A stretch of 64,000 bases of DNA. Source: Cristatella mucedo (taxonomy: Eukaryota > Bryozoa > Phylactolaemata > Cristatellidae). Below are positions 53,001-64,000 of this stretch, piece after piece. Both the position numbers and the translations under genes were made by a program. Positions within the stretch are counted from its first letter, which is position 1, and every line of letters begins with the position of its first letter. The notes under the pieces were generated by a model. It worked only from the letters and a program-made list of their open reading frames with translations. It had not been told where the DNA came from and ran no database searches. The stretch spans positions 301,001-365,000 of the forward strand of contig WPIO01000167.1 in the NCBI GenBank assembly GCA_009760855.2. The letters run 5' to 3'.

Positions 53001-56000
53001 TAGTCTCTTTTTGTAATTTGGCTAACTATTACTGCGGTTTCTATTGATCAAAGAATTCTAGTGTCTACGACTTTTTTGAGGTTTTTTACAAATGCTCTAA
53101 AAAATGCTCGCTTAGGTCGATTTTTCATAAATCTCTGACCAACATTGCTGGGTCAGCATGGGCACATTCGCGTATTCGGCTGCCCGCCTAAAATAAGCTT
53201 TCTAATAGAGCGGCTAGCTATCGGCTATTTAGTCATTCAATCCACAGTTCAAGACCCTTAATTTTTTTGGTTACAGCCAACCTATCAGATCTAGTGCCAA
53301 TCGGGCTACGAATCATACCACCTGCTTTTCGGAATTTAACTGTCTACCTATACCTCGTAAAAACCTCAAATAATTTAGGACAATTTTTTGAACGCTCCCA
53401 AAGCATGGTAATCACTTCCGACTTCCGTCACGACATCCCCTGACTTGACCACATTTAAAAACAAATCGAAAATGTACCTATGTATCACAGTATTTACTGG
53501 GTCCCTGTGATTCGTCCTTTATTTGCTTATGCGTGCTGATACTGCTTGCCGTCACTAACCGGATTTCCATGAGGACCCACTACATGTCACCCCTAACTAT
53601 GCTATTCTTGTTGTTCATTGAGCAGGTTACTACTAACCATTCAATAATGCTTCTTTTACAGTAAATGTAGTACCTAGAAAGAGACTGATTTCTCTGAGGG
53701 TGCTTTATCAAGTATTTCATGATTACTAGTATTACCACGGAGGAGGATATGCTGTGGAGGCATACAAATCGGTAGTGCCTCAAGTGAAACTCTCCCTGCT
53801 CAGTTCGATGACTATCGAAATGTCCGGCTGAGTTCATAGCACTTGTCATCTTTGGATAATGTGCATAAATTGTAAGTAGGTGGTAAGGTGCTATGTGGTA
53901 AGGTGCTTACATTCTTGCAAAATCGGTGCCTATAGGAATGCCTGCCTTTGCGAACATAGTTGTGTGAGCCGCCAAATGTGCATACTCGCACATGCATTCA
54001 TTCTCTTTCGCTTGCTTGTTTTGCGTGCAAAAGCACATTTATGCATCTCCATGCTTCGAATGACTTCTTTCTCAGACGGCTTCATTCAAGCTGACGGCTG
54101 GAATTACAATACGCGAGTAGTCATGGTGGTGAACGAGACTATGCCTGGACCAGCAATCCATGTCTATGAGAATCAAATGGTCACCGTCCACGTAAAAAAC
54201 CACTTTGAGTCGGAAATTCTCTCCATTCACTGGCACGGAATTCATCAGTACGACTCGCCATACATGTACGGTGTGCCATTCGTTAGTCAGTGCCCGATTC
54301 TTCCTGGTCAGACGTTTGACTACAGGTAGCTTGCAATGATCCGGAATTCCAGAGTAAACGATACGTGTGCTTTGCTCGCCCTTACGCGACTGTGACGTCT
54401 TTGCGTTACGGCCGGCATGTAGGTTCAAAGCGTCTCCTGTGGGCACACACTGGTACCACTCCCACTCTGGGGCTCAGAGAACCAACGGTTTACACGGTGC
54501 CTTCATTGTGCATCCCAAGTTAGACGATCCGATAACGGACGAGCAGATACTCATCCTTTCAGACTGGGTGCACGACTACAAGTCCATGACAGGTAGGGCC
54601 ACTCTGAATTCCGATCGGAGTAGGTAATGAATAGCTTCACTGTGAAATAATAAAAGGTTATAAAAGTAGCATGCACTATGCAGTTTTAAATGTCTCCTTT
54701 CTTGTTATGAGTGTGAAGTTATTACTACAAACGCAAAATAATTTTATTTTCATGAATAAGTGATAATAAAACAATGTTATCTTGAATGTAACTGTCTCTA
54801 TTATTCATCAATCAAATGGTTCTAGGCCGGTTCATTAACTGACTGCTCATCCGAGACGGTGTGCCTAGAGGAATTTTCATCCTATGGAGATCAATCCACG
54901 GACGATTCATCCGCTGACTTTTGATGCTGATACGAAACCCTAAACCATTGTCAGCTGTTCTGATTTCAACATTTTCCAGGGGAGTCCTTCAGCAAATCAT
55001 GCTAAAAAGTTTGAATATTATTCTGGATGAGGCGTGCTTCAATGAATCGTTCCGTCGATGGAAATTCTACTGGATGAATCGTCCGGGATGAAAATTTCTG
55101 GATGAATCGCCGGGCACCGGTTGAACAGCAATGTGTTTCTAAATACTGTGTGGCCTCATTTCTTCAGACTCCTTTATAAATCTTTCCTTGCTTTCGAGTC
55201 CGCGCTCAGAATGTAGAGCGTCAGTATCTCGATTCTATTCAGAAGCAGGTGAGATTTGTTAGCATTATAGTCGCAATCCTTTGAGTAATGAGCGAGCTTT
55301 CTCTTATTGCTACCTATATTTGGTTTTGAGTATGGTCGGACACAGTCCATGTTTTAATAGCATGGGCTGCCTAGTTTTATTCAAATGGCTATGATATCTT
55401 CACGACCTGCCTCCGTGGGTCATGAGTATTTTATTTCGGCATACTTGTACGGCTATCTTTGAGGATCCCAATGGTGATCGCGGCTCAAGAAAGTTCCGAA
55501 GGTCTTTCTGCTGCCACTGTCTGCTTGGCTGTCTAGTCAGCTCTCGGATGCTTTGCTTGCTTTGCTCGGTTCAGCTAGTCGTGAAGTGCCAGGTTTGACA
55601 ACATGATAAAACCTAACAGCAAATGTCAATACAACAGTCAATGAAGGACTGTCAGCTCACCCCCGGTGTCGAGTTGATGACATAGTTTGGAATGGGGTAG
55701 CTCATTTTCAAAAGGTTTGGACAATAATGCTAAAACACCCTACCCGATTTAGGACGGGAGTCAGCTGTGGTCATGCTAATACGTAAACCTTGATTCTGAC
55801 ATGTAAAGGTTTGTAAACGATGACTTGGAAGCAAAGAGGACAGAAAAATGTTGTGCAAGGCGCGACGGCTTGTTAATTATGGCACGTCTTGGAGGGCATT
55901 CATCCACAAGTGGCCTAAAAGTGGCCTTTAGCTCCCCAAACTAAAACAGTCTTTACAAACCTAAAAGTCGTGGCCACAGTTTATTAAGACGGCCACCAGC

Positions 56001-59000
56001 AGAGAACCAGGAAGACTTAAGTTGGCATGGTAAGGTTCGGCTACGCTTTTGTTTCGCTTCACAGTTGAACATTTTTTGTTTCAGGCTTGGCGTTTTAATT
56101 GCTATCTACAGGCTGTCTATTTAGTGAAAGGTTACTGTTGCTGCTCCTGTGGACATGCACTTCCCCAATTTAGGAGCAAGAATGCTAACTTTGCAGTTTG
56201 ATTTGAAGAGAAGGGCGTGTCCTACGAGGTTCTAAATAAGGCACGCCCAGAATGTTTACCTGCATTACCGTACCTGTAAACCATGCTTGACTGTAGCACG
56301 AGTCAATAATAAGCCTGCGTGGGAAAATCTCGTGCCTTTCTAATTCTTCAGGCCACTGATTGAAACAATTCCTATGTACGATACTCATGATGTGAGTGAA
56401 CTACCAATTCTCTGTAAATAATTCAGGCAAAAAATGGAAATAAACGCGTCGGAGGAATTGCTTATAAACTGCACTTTACGTAACTTGAACTGAACTCGCT
56501 GCTTCAGTAGGAAACCCAGAAAAGATAACTTACTTTCGGGCTATTGATCAAAATTCATCGAGTCTTTTTACGAGTCGTGGTTGACTCGATTCAAATAACG
56601 CTGCAAGGTTTTGTTATTTTGATGCCAAATTTGGCCGACGACCAGCCTTTCAATGTCCAAGTTGAAATATTAGCAATGATAAGAACAATATTGCATACAT
56701 ATGGCACCATTAGCGAGTTTAATCCTCTTTTAGTCACTTAGCTTATTCTGTAAAAGAAGCATGGTCCAATGGCTAGTGGTTACATAATGTCCACCCCCAT
56801 AACACAGTAGCGTGCAAATCATTAATACGTGAATCTAGTTAGTGGAAACATACTCGGTGTCAGCACACACACACACACGCACACACGCACGCGCGTGCAC
56901 ACACGCAGACGCACACATGCAGAGGATAAGTCACAAGGACCCGCCGTCTGCCAGGAGATTTTGGTTGGTTTTCATCTTCTTTTCACGTGTCGTCGAGTCA
57001 GACGTTGTTGTCAATCGAAAGTGATTTTCAGGCATTAGGAGCGTACATGCTCAACGTACGGCACCCAAGTTGTTCGATGTCAGAGGTCTCTAGGCATCGA
57101 TCTAAGCGGTTTGGATAAAACGAACCGAGCGATACGATACTTTATCCGTTTGTGGAGTAGTTCTTCTAAGTAAACCTGAAGCCAGAGAATGAATTGACCC
57201 TACAATTAAGTGATATAGCCTTGAAGTCAACATTGTGAAAGATTTAAAGCTAGCTCAGGTCGGTGAGAAGTGGCGTACTGTGGCAGCTGCGACTCTCATA
57301 ACCAAAAAAGCAGGGTATTTCTGCACGAACGGCAATTGCATTATTGTACAAGCAATAGCCCGCCTAGTAGAGAGTAATGAAAGTCGTGTGAAAAATTAGC
57401 AACCCATTGATAAATTTGGCTCGAGTATCCCGGCCCTAAGCATGGCCGAATTTCGCAACGCTGCAAAGCTAAAAGCAGGCAGACTTTACTGTGTGAGCAG
57501 ATGTGGTAATCACGCTAAAGTTCAGTTTGTAACATGGGCACTACACTTGGTGCATATGGTACGCTTGATATGCTGGGAGGGCCAATTTCGATTTTCAAGC
57601 TTTCCAATTTCCGAGTCCCACTTGGTTTTCCCCTAACCCTAAAGTTTATTTTGATCATCATCCAGTTTGAGGAAGGTTGTTGCCATTCATTTGAGCCAGT
57701 TTTCGCTGAGTCGTTTGGTCAATCTCTTATAGCGCACCCCATATCGTTGCTGTTAGAGACGAAATTAATTTATAAAATTTGTTTAAGGCACCAGAACTAG
57801 TCTCGTGTCTTAACCCCAAAATAATGTGCTTGCTTTATACGGCAAAGATCGCTAGTCGGTGTTCAGCAGTGGGCAATAATGTGCTACTCATGTTAAACTT
57901 CGTGGAAGATAATCCCTAAGGCTCTTCGGCTACTTTGTAAATGTGGCTGTTTTAGCGGCAAGCCTTCACTTTAAGGTTGCTTTACGTGGTTTTTAAAATT
58001 TCAGATTGTATTGCCCGCACGTGTGTCACGGTACTGATACTGTGTTTAAAGCTGATCTCATAACAGCCGTCTAGTTGGTTCTGTCGACAGCTAGTGCCAT
58101 TCCGTACTTGCTTGCAAGCAGCTATGCTTAATACTTATCGTGGCTGAAAATCTCAATCACCCACTTCACCGGTTTAAAGTCAATCGAAACGTCAAGTATC
58201 GATTTAGAGTTATTGGAGCAGGTGCATTGTATCCCTTCAGGTGAAAATTAGTGGGCTTAATATCGTGTCGCTTTCATTATTTCTTTCCTTATATATTTTG
58301 CCGTGTGCAAAAATTACTTCAAATTAAATATTTACTCCTGCTGCAAAAGCATCGCTTAAATAGGCTTTCAGGAGTACAACCAATGCTGGAAAAATTTAAG
58401 ACTGCCTGTTTGTAGTAGTACGTTTTCTAGGATCTGGAATTTTTCTGTAGAGTTTCAATCGATGAACATCCATTAACTATCATCGCGACGGATAGATACT
58501 CCATACTTCCAGTGAAGGTGGAGTCGTTTGTGAATAATCCCGGCGAAAGAGTCGACTTTGAAATTCTTACAAATAATACGGTTAAGAACTATTGTATCAG
58601 GACTGTATCACTGGAACACCAAACGCAGATTCCCCATATTGCTGAAGCAGTTCTGAGCTACCCAGGCGCAGAAAACAGCACGGACTACGATATAGCGGTT
58701 ACTACAAGTCGCCAGACATGCACTTCAGCCGACCCATGCCGAGTGCTGAACTGTCCGTTCACCTTGTACCCAGAGAAGACGTCCACCATCTGCCTGCATT
58801 ACGCCGATCTCAGCAGCAGTGCTTCACCAGCTCCCGAAGTCCCAGGGGCCGCCGGTGATTACGAGGATATATTTTTAAACTTTGCTTTTCCTGGCATTCA
58901 ATCCACGCCGGGCTCAGTTAATGGTCGCAAATGTATTGCTCCGTCATCCTTTGCCTACATTGATAGGAGTGGATTCACCGCCTGTTCGCCGAATGAATGT

Positions 59001-59012
59001 GGTCATAATAAG
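50043..59012 (+). CDS. Multicopper oxidase (laccase-like), multi-exon, incomplete in window
   Basis: Laccase-type multicopper oxidases oxidise phenols or metals with O2 at a trinuclear copper centre. Supported exons: 50043-50241 (signal peptide MTLLCLFIMGFLASAIG and a mature N-terminus), 54076-54325, 54423-54592, about 58119-58240 and 58451-59012. Splice sites are canonical GT/AG, and joins 50241/54076, 54325/54423 and 58240/58451 keep frame. The second and third exons form cupredoxin domain 1 with HWHGIHQ (54228-54248) and HWYHSHSGAQ (54448 on), both copper-ligand motifs intact. Exons 4-5 give domain 2 (YRFRVIGAGALYPFR, NPGERVDFEI). One or more exons are missing between 54592 and 58119 (the end of domain 1). 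The third domain (HPFHLHG and HCHI..H motifs) is not found before 64000, so the gene is partial here or disrupted. In place of the usual 'TPYMDGVP' the protein reads SPYMYGVP. Secretion is inferred from the signal peptide. Confidence 0.8.
52060..52690 (+). mobile_element. LINE-A 3' end, diverged, in intron 1
   Basis: Blocks 'cttttaggtcccttcattcaatgg', 'gcatgctccctaagcctgaaa' and the 3' untranslated region are recognisable. The 3' end 'gggctttatcaaatataacgat' stops near 52690. A 'gctgacactgtgcatgctgccactgtgcatgctgcc' stretch is a local duplication. Confidence 0.75.
53260..53725 (+). mobile_element. LINE-A 3' end, diverged, in intron 1
   Basis: Coding-end blocks ('gcttttcggaatttaactgt', 'gacttgaccacatttaaaaac') are followed by the 3' untranslated region and a 'ctctgagggtgctttatcaagt' terminus. 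It lies about 350 bp upstream of exon 2. Confidence 0.8.
54840..55130. repeat. Loose GGATGAATCG/CGATTCATCC repeat cluster
   Basis: Several forms of 'ggatgaatcg' and 'gacgattcatccg' occur in both orientations within about 290 bp of the intron. They are too diverged to set a period. Confidence 0.4.
56820..57780 (-). mobile_element. LINE-A, minus strand, highly diverged, in intron 3
   Basis: Antisense LINE-A order is kept: 'gtgtcagcacacac', 'ggataagtcacaaggaccc', 'ctgaagccagagaatgaattgac', 'cctcaggtcggtgagaagtgg'-like and 'gaatttcgcaacgctgcaaagctaa'. A CA microsatellite (about 56863-56920) has grown inside it. It is among the oldest copies in the window. Confidence 0.7.
56863..56920. repeat. 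(CA)n microsatellite
   Basis: Interrupted CACACG/CACGCG repeats. Two short plus-strand frames over it are repeat translations. Confidence 0.95.
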
Positions 59013-59745
59013 GTAGGTTCAACGTACAAGAAAACTGAGCGAACGCTATAGGGTGTGATACTCTGAGCTACTTAACTTCAACTGAATTATTGTACTGGGA
59101 TTAAAGTTGAGCGCTTCAGGCTTCACAGTCGTTTGCAGTTTCTCTCAACATGACTGGAAAGCAGTCCAACCTTATTTTACAGGTTCATTTTCAGATCCGT
59201 TCTCTTTATGATATCTTTAAGCATAAGCTTAGGGACCTCAAACTTTAAAAGCCATCAATATCATATAAATGCCAGTAAATTCCCTATGCAGCAGACCATT
59301 TAAATTGATTCCTACATGGCTGTATATTACTACATGAGTGGTCAGAGAATCCTAGCTTCATCTCACGAGGTCAGTTCAATAGGTAGAACTATAACCATAT
59401 TTTCAGCATTTCTTGGAGACAAAATTTTGTCTTTGTACTTAAAAACACAACGTAAAGGAATTTGTATGCTCATTATCGATTACAATTTTTGCAGAAGTTT
59501 TACTTAAGATTGAATATACACAAATTCAGCATGAGCTGACGCCTCAAGAAAAACGATGTAGTCGAGACGTTATTGCTGTGACTTTACTCGGCCGTGAGTA
59601 GCAGTGTTGTATTGCATAGAAACTGACGGCAAAATATGCCGATGGCTCTGACTTTGGTTACAGCCTCAGTAAGTAAAAGGCCAGAGTCGGAGCACTGCTG
59701 GGGGAAGTCAGATGTCTGCTAAAATCAATACAGATGCCTCGAAAT
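59013..59745 (+). other. Downstream of multicopper oxidase exon 5; no exon seen
   Basis: Begins with the donor AAG|GTAGGT. I see no cupredoxin domain 3 coding here. A 63-residue frame at 59316-59507 has no motif. Confidence 0.4.
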
Positions 59746-59749
59746 TAGT

Positions 59750-59800
59750 TCAACGCCCTCTCAGGGCTAAATCTCTAGGCAGTTTATGCATGCTGTCAGA
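59750..59800 (-). mobile_element. LINE-A tail stub, minus strand
   Basis: 'aacgccctctcagggctaaatctctaggcagttta' is a recognisable antisense LINE-A stem-loop region, isolated from the rest of an element. Confidence 0.45.
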
Positions 59801-59879
59801 GAAGCACCTACCGGTATTTATGTTGATACCAAGGGTAAGCTAGCTCATACTGCTTAGTGCCACGAGGTTTACATTTTCA

Positions 59880-60265
59880 CATGGTCTGTCTTTTGTGAAC
59901 GTCTAGTTTGCATGAGAATCTATTACCCATACCTCGTACGAACCTCAAATCCTGTGGGGTCACTGCCTCCAGTTTGTATGCTCTGGGAGTTTGGAACTTA
60001 ATCCTGACTGACTTCCCAACATAGCATGACTTGACTGCATTTAAAAAGAAGCTTAAAATAAGCACACATAGATCTGTGCCTATGAGTGCAGACACTGGGC
60101 ATTCTGCCAATTAATAATAATTGCAAGCTGACCCAGCCCAGGCCACTTCTAACTATGCTATGGCTGTCACAATTGAGCATGCCACAGCTAACCATTCGAC
60201 CATGCTTGGTTTGCAGCAAATGGAAAGTGCCTAGAGAGACGCACAGTTTTCGGGGCGTTACAACT
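59880..60265 (+). mobile_element. LINE-A 3' end, diverged
   Basis: 'cctcgtacgaacctcaaatcc', 'gcatgacttgactgcatttaaa' and a degraded 3' end ('cctagagagacgcacagttttcggggcgtt') are present. It overlaps minus-strand frames that are shadows. Confidence 0.7.
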
Positions 60266-60309
60266 AATGTATTAGTGTTACTATTTCATTACATGAGGAA
60301 ATGCTGTCG

Positions 60310-60605
60310 TAATGCACGACATCCCCTGACTTGACCAAATTTACAAAAACTTTAAACGCATCTATTTCTGACAACATTTTGTGAGTCCGTGTGATTCATC
60401 TTCGATGTGCTTATGCGTGCTGACACTATACATGCTGCAACTAACAATACTTGCATGCTAACCCCATGTCACTCTTAGCCATGTTCGTGTTTGTTATCCA
60501 GCACGATACCACTCACCATTCAATCGTGTTTCCTTTGCAGCAAATGCAAAGCACCTAGAAACAGATTGAGCTATGTGAAGGAGCTTTATCAAGTGTGTTA
60601 TTATT
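60310..60605 (+). mobile_element. LINE-A 3' end
   Basis: Starts at 'catcccctgacttgaccaaattt' and ends with a diverged stem-loop ('aaagcacctagaaacagatt' then 'gaaggagctttatcaagt') plus a TTATT tail near 60605. Confidence 0.8.
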
Positions 60606-62140
60606 TTATTTGTTATTAGTGCGCTCGGGAGTAACGGCCCAGCACTAAGACTTGCACATTCCAAAAACCGGACGAACAGGTTGCAACGTTTAAGGTGCCG
60701 TCCTTATCTTTGATGGTTGCATGCTTTCAAGTCGAGGGGAGAAATGGCTCAAAGTTAATGTGCCGGTAACTACCGACTGCCAGTTTCCAGTGACTAGTGC
60801 AATTAAGCTGCCTTCCTAGCAGATTTAATAGGCCTATTTCGTCTTCTGAATTACATAATCAGACAATGGTAGAAAGCATTGGGCAGATATCACACTAATA
60901 AAAGCCGGCTAAGAGCTGCACTGACTCAACTAGAGGCCGCACTAAGTATCAAGTTAGCAGCTTTTGTAAAAAGAAAATTCAGCAATTGAATTTGCTAGCC
61001 AAAGTTGAGTCAGCCTTGTGGCCTTATTGAGCTCTCTGTGGCTACAAGTAATTGAGTTCCGTTTTAAGCACTTCTTGGAGCTGAAGCTCCATGCCAAAGC
61101 AGTACTTCATTCTAAACGCTATTTAACTCTAACTTACGTTTGGACGAGCTCAGCCAGTAATTCATCTACCTACCAGACAGACTTGATTATTTAGCTGCAT
61201 CAAAGTAGGCTGCTACATTATCAAGTTTTGCCTGTAGAGAAGCTCGTTACAACTTCCAGCCGTGTGACCGCCGCCGACAAAGGCTGCAACCTCTGAGCCG
61301 TTACTATTTTCCGGTCTCTTAAGGGGAGCCTTAAGTTTCTCGCTAAAAGCCAAGTCACTCCAGAAGCACGTGCGAACCTTGTCGGATGACAACCGTGGTC
61401 ACTTATTCCAATTTTCTGCCTCAGACAGCCAACCGCGCTCGAGGTAGAATTGTTTTTAAATATATTTAAACACTAGTGCCTTTAGTGAAACATGAAATGC
61501 GACAGAAATAAAAGGACTCAAGAAGACGTGTTGCCTCTGAATGCTTACTCCAAAGTTGCGATGGGGATGCAGTCAGACGCAGAAGCTTGTAGGGTCCCAT
61601 CAAGAACTATGATGGTACGCCCCATCTATACGCATCCCACTTGTCGAGTCCCCTACCCATGTAGTGGGCGTGGCTCTTTCACGAACCAGGCAAATGGCAG
61701 GTTTGATTGCAGCAGAGGGTGATTCTTTAGTGAAAAGTGCTAGCAGTGGTGACAGCCGTAGACGCTCATCAGCTGCTGTGCAAATGGGATAGTTAAATAA
61801 GCTAAGCTTTCATGGTAAGCTTAGGGCATCGCTCCATAGCTCGTGTGGCTTTCGAGTTAAGGCCGTAATAAGAATCGGCTGACGGTGCTGCTGAGCATTT
61901 ACGTCAGAGTCACAGCAGAATGCCTAAGCTACATTTTAGCATCCTTGGTAGAGTCACTACGGTTTTAAGACATTTAGAAAGCCATTGTCGAATGAACGAC
62001 TGGTCAGTTTTAAGGAAATAAAAGATTTTTAGTAAATTCTTTCTAAATAATATAAACAAAAGCCTGTGCCGTGCCCGGAAAAAGAGGTTGAAGAATCTTT
62101 ACAGCAGCTTCCAAGGCCTGGTTTTCCTTTGCGAAGTTGG
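60606..62140. other. No recognised gene; possible old SINE-1
   Basis: A 76-residue frame at 61492-61722 has no motif. At about 61690-61800 'gagggtgattctttagtgaaaagtgc', 'agcagtggtgacagccgtag' and 'gatagttaaataagc' follow the SINE-1 body and tail loosely, so an old 3' half of SINE-1 is possible. Nothing else is recognised. Confidence 0.3.
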
Positions 62141-62149
62141 ATAGTACAC

Positions 62150-62165
62150 ACCCACAAACATACAC

Positions 62166-62260
<95 letters not shown>

Positions 62261-62302
62261 CTGTCTCTCTCTCTCTACTTCTGTCTCTCTCTCTTTCCCT
62301 CT

Positions 62303-62387
<85 letters not shown>

Positions 62388-62432
62388 TTCCCTCTTTTCT
62401 CTCTCTCTCTCTTTCCCTCTTCTCTCTCTCTT

Positions 62433-62480
<48 letters not shown>

Positions 62481-62525
62481 TTCCTTCTCACTCTGTTCCT
62501 TCTCTCTCTCTTTTCTCCTTCTCTC
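62150..62525. repeat. Compound (CA)n(CT)n microsatellite, about 370 bp
   Basis: CACACA (to about 62209) changes to CTCTCT, interrupted by 'tctctacttctg' and 'tctttccctctt' units. The 174- and 140-residue plus-strand frames and the 78-residue minus-strand frame are repeat translations. Confidence 0.97.
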
Positions 62526-63299
62526 TGAGGTTATTGACCTCTTATCGACAGTCTTATAGCAAGCTCTTCTGTGGTGCCAAAAAGATTTAAAATAGTGCTA
62601 AAGGCGGCTGTTCAGGCGGTGTTATTGGGGTTTAAGTGGCCGCAGTAGCCCAGCCGCCTATTCAGGAACTCAGGTTTGGCCGTAGCCCAATTGCTCCCCC
62701 TCAGTCCGTCCCGTCAGACCCAGAGCTCGGATTAAAGTGCTGAAGAAAGAGAGTTCCCTTCAGCTCTTTTGAAATGGGCTGGGTATTGCTGCAGAGGAAT
62801 GCTCTGGAATTCGTTAATTCGTTTATTAGCTCTACTTACATCCAAATAGGGTTACTCCTGCAAGATATTCAAGTAAATGAAACCAACGCAGACTTTCTCT
62901 TTTTTTTGGCTCAGCCGGTTGGTGCGTTGGGCATCTAAATGGTCGATGGATAGCCAGGCATTCGCTAAAGCTCAAAAACCCTTACTATAGGTGCATCGGA
63001 TAGGACACTCTTTATGCTTTGAGTAAGTATTTAGAATAGGTTCACTTTCTTGCCATTGGTACTATTAGCATTTGTGTGATTAATTTCCTTAGTGCATTTG
63101 GAACTAATTATGCACTATCCCAGATAGAAGTTGATGGGGTTCCGGATCGTGCTTACAATTTACAACTTACTATTCAGTTATGAATAATTAAGACTGCTCT
63201 AATTTCGGGCCAACTTGTACTGAACTGCGTTTCACGATTAAACGATCAAGAAGAGATAGCCCGTATACACAACTTACTATGAAAAGCAAACATAAATTT
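62526..63299. other. No recognised gene; possible tRNA-like A box
   Basis: At about 62907-62935 'tttggctcagccggttggtgcg' fits a Pol III A box, but no convincing B box follows. Nothing else is recognised. Confidence 0.25.
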
Positions 63300-64000
63300 T
63301 GTACTAGTTATGGGCCAACCTAGTGTCATTCACAAATTGAAAAGGCTGACACTTAAACTTGGCTCTACCAGCATATCTACTGCTAAATCAGCTCGAAATC
63401 TAGGTGTCATATTCCAAAGTGACCTCTCGTTAGACGACCATAACAGCTCCACAGTCAAATCTGCCTATTTTCAGCTTCATAACATTGCTAAAATTCGGGC
63501 TTGTTTAGATGAGGATACCACGTCCATGTTGGTTCATGCATTCGGGACATCCCGTCTCGACTTCTGCAACCCACTGCTTACTGGCCTACCAGCATGTGCG
63601 ATCAGGCGATTGCAGCTGGTGCAAAACTCTGCAGCTAGGCTTGTCTGCCGTGAACGTCGTAGTTGCCACATTACTCAACTTCTCGCCGACCTGTACTGGC
63701 TACCAGTCAAGCAACGGTTTGACTTCAAGGTTTGTCACTCACTTTTAGGTCCCTTCATTCTTTAGCTCCAGCCTATCTCTCAGATATACTCCCCCATCAG
63801 GCCAAGCATCGTACCACCCACTTTTTGGAATCCAACAGTCTACAAATACCTCGTACAAACCTCAAATCCTTTGGAGACCGTGCATTTAGTTCGCATGCTC
63901 CCTAAGCCTGGAACTCCCTCCCGACCTGCGTCAGAACATCCCCTGACCTGACCACATTTAAAAGGAACTTAAAAACACACCTATTTAGGACAGCATTTAG
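63300..64000 (+). mobile_element. LINE-A, RT C-terminal region, cut by window end
   Basis: The frame 63310-63765 reads [47 protein letters not shown] and RRLQLVQNSAARLVCRERR with no stop, so this copy is comparatively young. A frameshift near 63735 precedes the last coding block. The 3' untranslated region lies beyond the window. Confidence 0.9.

Larger units (their letters stand above)
50242..54075 (+). other. Intron 1 of the multicopper oxidase gene
   Basis: The donor AG|GTATGAG at 50242 and acceptor TTTCTCAG at 54075 frame a 3.8-kb intron. It contains two LINE-A fragments (about 52060-52690 and 53260-53725). Otherwise I see no feature; 50.35-52.0 kb has only short frames. Confidence 0.65.
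54593..58118 (+). other. Intron 3 region of the multicopper oxidase gene, with an unfound exon
   Basis: The donor is CATGACAG|GTAGGG at 54593; the acceptor is near 58118 and weak. At about 54840-55130 a loose 'ggatgaatcg'/'cgattcatcc' motif recurs. At about 56820-57780 there is an old minus-strand LINE-A. The domain needs further residues between exons 3 and 4, so at least one exon should lie here; I could not identify it. Confidence 0.5.

Noticed and set aside
62066-62590. 174- and 140-residue plus-strand frames rich in Ser/Leu and Thr/His
   Set aside because: They translate the CA/CT microsatellite. They have no non-repeat domain.
62900-62945. tRNA gene or SINE from an A-box-like 'tggctcagccgg'
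   Set aside because: No B box at a plausible distance and no second copy in the window.
1-64000. CRISPR arrays, bacterial operons or prophage
   Set aside because: No spaced direct repeats of CRISPR type. Coding is spliced or transposon-derived, and the host looks eukaryotic.

Overview
This window reads as genomic DNA from an invertebrate animal. The support is a multicopper oxidase gene with a signal peptide and spliced, phase-compatible exons, a dense load of L2/CR1-type LINE fragments, tRNA-derived SINEs with Pol III A and B boxes, LTR-retrotransposon debris and long GA, CA and CT microsatellites. There are no bacterial operons, ribosome-binding sites or CRISPR arrays. I cannot name the species or phylum.

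Layout. 0-3.4 kb: a LINE-B 3' end, simple repeats and unrecognised DNA. 3.4-6.9 kb: an AT-rich island of broken minus-strand ORFs that looks like an endogenous Polinton/adintovirus-like DNA virus (packaging-ATPase fragment, a duplicated capsid-like module, an acidic Ser/Asp tail), with a SINE inserted. 6.9-10.6 kb: LINE-A copies, one carrying a nested SINE. 13.0-15.6 kb: the longest ORF, an 843-residue Ala/Glu-rich coiled-coil protein, followed by Ala-rich coding-like DNA that grades into a GC-rich 31-bp minisatellite (about 16.1-17.4 kb). 17.4-19.7 kb: a large imperfect inverted repeat around AT-rich DNA. 19.8-20.8 kb: LTR-like direct repeats. 20.9-38.5 kb: LINE-A and LINE-B copies, a 5'-truncated gypsy-like pol with stops and frameshifts (30.7-33.2 kb), and an R2-like LINE 3' end (37.5-38.3 kb). 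38.5-48.3 kb: two direct copies of a 3-kb unit; the first holds an LTR-element insertion that is absent from the second. 50.0-59.0 kb: a laccase-like multicopper oxidase gene whose introns hold LINE debris and whose third domain is not in the window. 59-64 kb: further LINE pieces, a CA/CT microsatellite of about 370 bp and a LINE-A copy cut by the window end.

The strongest points are: (1) a SINE whose 3' end matches the LINE-A 3' stem-loop and which sits inside a LINE-A reverse transcriptase with a recoverable empty site; (2) the endogenous DNA-virus island; (3) the dated duplication at 38-48 kb; (4) the coiled-coil gene running into a minisatellite; and (5) the multicopper oxidase gene. Most other ORFs are shadows or decayed transposon pieces. 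LINE-A, LINE-B, SINE-1 and SINE-2 are labels used only here.
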